DNA of 6,116 nucleotides. Origin: Alphaproteobacteria bacterium (GTDB lineage Bacteria > Pseudomonadota > Alphaproteobacteria > Rhodobacterales > Rhodobacteraceae). A program made the translations under genes and the position numbers. Numbering within the stretch: the stretch's first letter is position 1; every line of letters begins with the position of its first letter. The notes below the pieces were generated by a model. It did not search any database and was not told the DNA's origin. It saw only the letters and a list, made by a program, of their open reading frames with translations. This document shows, piece after piece, positions 5,985 to 6,116 of this stretch. Location of the stretch: NCBI GenBank assembly GCA_030425945.1, contig JAUHZL010000189.1:1-6116 (forward strand). The letters run 5' to 3'.

Positions 5985-6116
5985 ATGACCGATGCCCAGC
6001 CCCCGTGGTGGCAATCCGCGACCGGCTACCAGATCTACCCGCGCAGCTTCTGCGACGGGAACGGGGACGGCATCGGCGACATTCCCGGCATCCTGTCCCG
6101 GCTCGATCACCTCGCC
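5985..6116 (+). CDS. Second GH13 alpha-glucosidase-like enzyme, N-terminal fragment
   Basis: Only the first 44 codons are present; the frame is still open at the window end. The peptide begins MTDAQPPWWQSATGYQIYPR and continues SFCDGNGDGIGDIPGILSRL, the standard start of GH13 oligosaccharide hydrolases. It carries the first barrel strand (YQIYPRSF, residues 15-22) and the calcium loop DGNGDGIGD (24-32). It is a paralogue of the aglA-like enzyme: WW..., YQ(V/I)YPRSF and (D)xNGDG(V/I)GD are shared. No signal peptide is seen, so a cytoplasmic enzyme is likely. A weak GAG ribosome site lies 7 bases before the ATG. It is oriented like aglR, 96 bp after it, and has its own predicted promoter and operator. 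The catalytic regions lie outside, so alpha-glucosidase, oligo-1,6-glucosidase, sucrose-active enzyme and trehalose synthase all remain possible. Confidence 0.88.
   Translation, partial: MTDAQPPWWQSATGYQIYPRSFCDGNGDGIGDIPGILSRLDHLA

Noticed and set aside
1..6116. CRISPR arrays, tRNA/rRNA genes, insertion sequences, phage or toxin-antitoxin modules
   Set aside because: No regularly spaced repeats, cloverleaf sequences, transposase motifs or small paired toxin-like frames were seen. The window is filled by housekeeping-type transport, metal and sugar genes.

Overview
The window is a compact, high-GC, gene-dense stretch that reads as an ordinary chromosomal segment of an alphaproteobacterium, most likely of the Rhodobacterales/Paracoccaceae type. 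That placement is an inference from GC content, start-codon spacing, the agl-type glucosidase plus LacI regulator, and the copA-cueR gene order. No sequence search was possible. Three functional blocks lie side by side.

Block 1 (1-565, + strand) is copper homeostasis. It holds the last 57 codons of a copper-exporting P-type ATPase (CopA), which overlaps by ATGA a complete CueR-like MerR regulator with a C-X7-C metal-binding loop. The regulator is therefore made with the pump it would control.

Block 2 (575-3106, - strand) is a complete molybdate ABC transporter operon, modA-modB-modC. modA and modB are 7 bp apart and modB and modC overlap by ATGA. The operon converges on cueR with only 9 bp between stop codons, too short for a separate intrinsic terminator.

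Block 3 (3187-6116) is an alpha-glucoside utilisation locus. A GH13 alpha-glucosidase (aglA-like, - strand) is divergent from a LacI-family regulator (aglR-like, + strand). Behind the regulator on the + strand lies the start of a second GH13 enzyme that runs off the window. The most informative non-coding signal is here. An 18-bp near-perfect palindrome (5925-5942) sits just downstream of a TTGACA promoter in front of the second GH13 gene. Its right 12 bases recur exactly in the aglA/aglR divergent region (4833-4844), and a weaker third copy lies 31 bp away (4796-4813). This points to one LacI-family regulator controlling itself and both glucosidases.

No RNA genes, insertion sequences, CRISPR arrays or long repeats were seen. 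Apart from the putative operator set, nothing looks like an undescribed system. Intergenic gaps are all short (9, 7, 80, 89 and 96 bp), so no gene-free stretch exceeds 300 bases.
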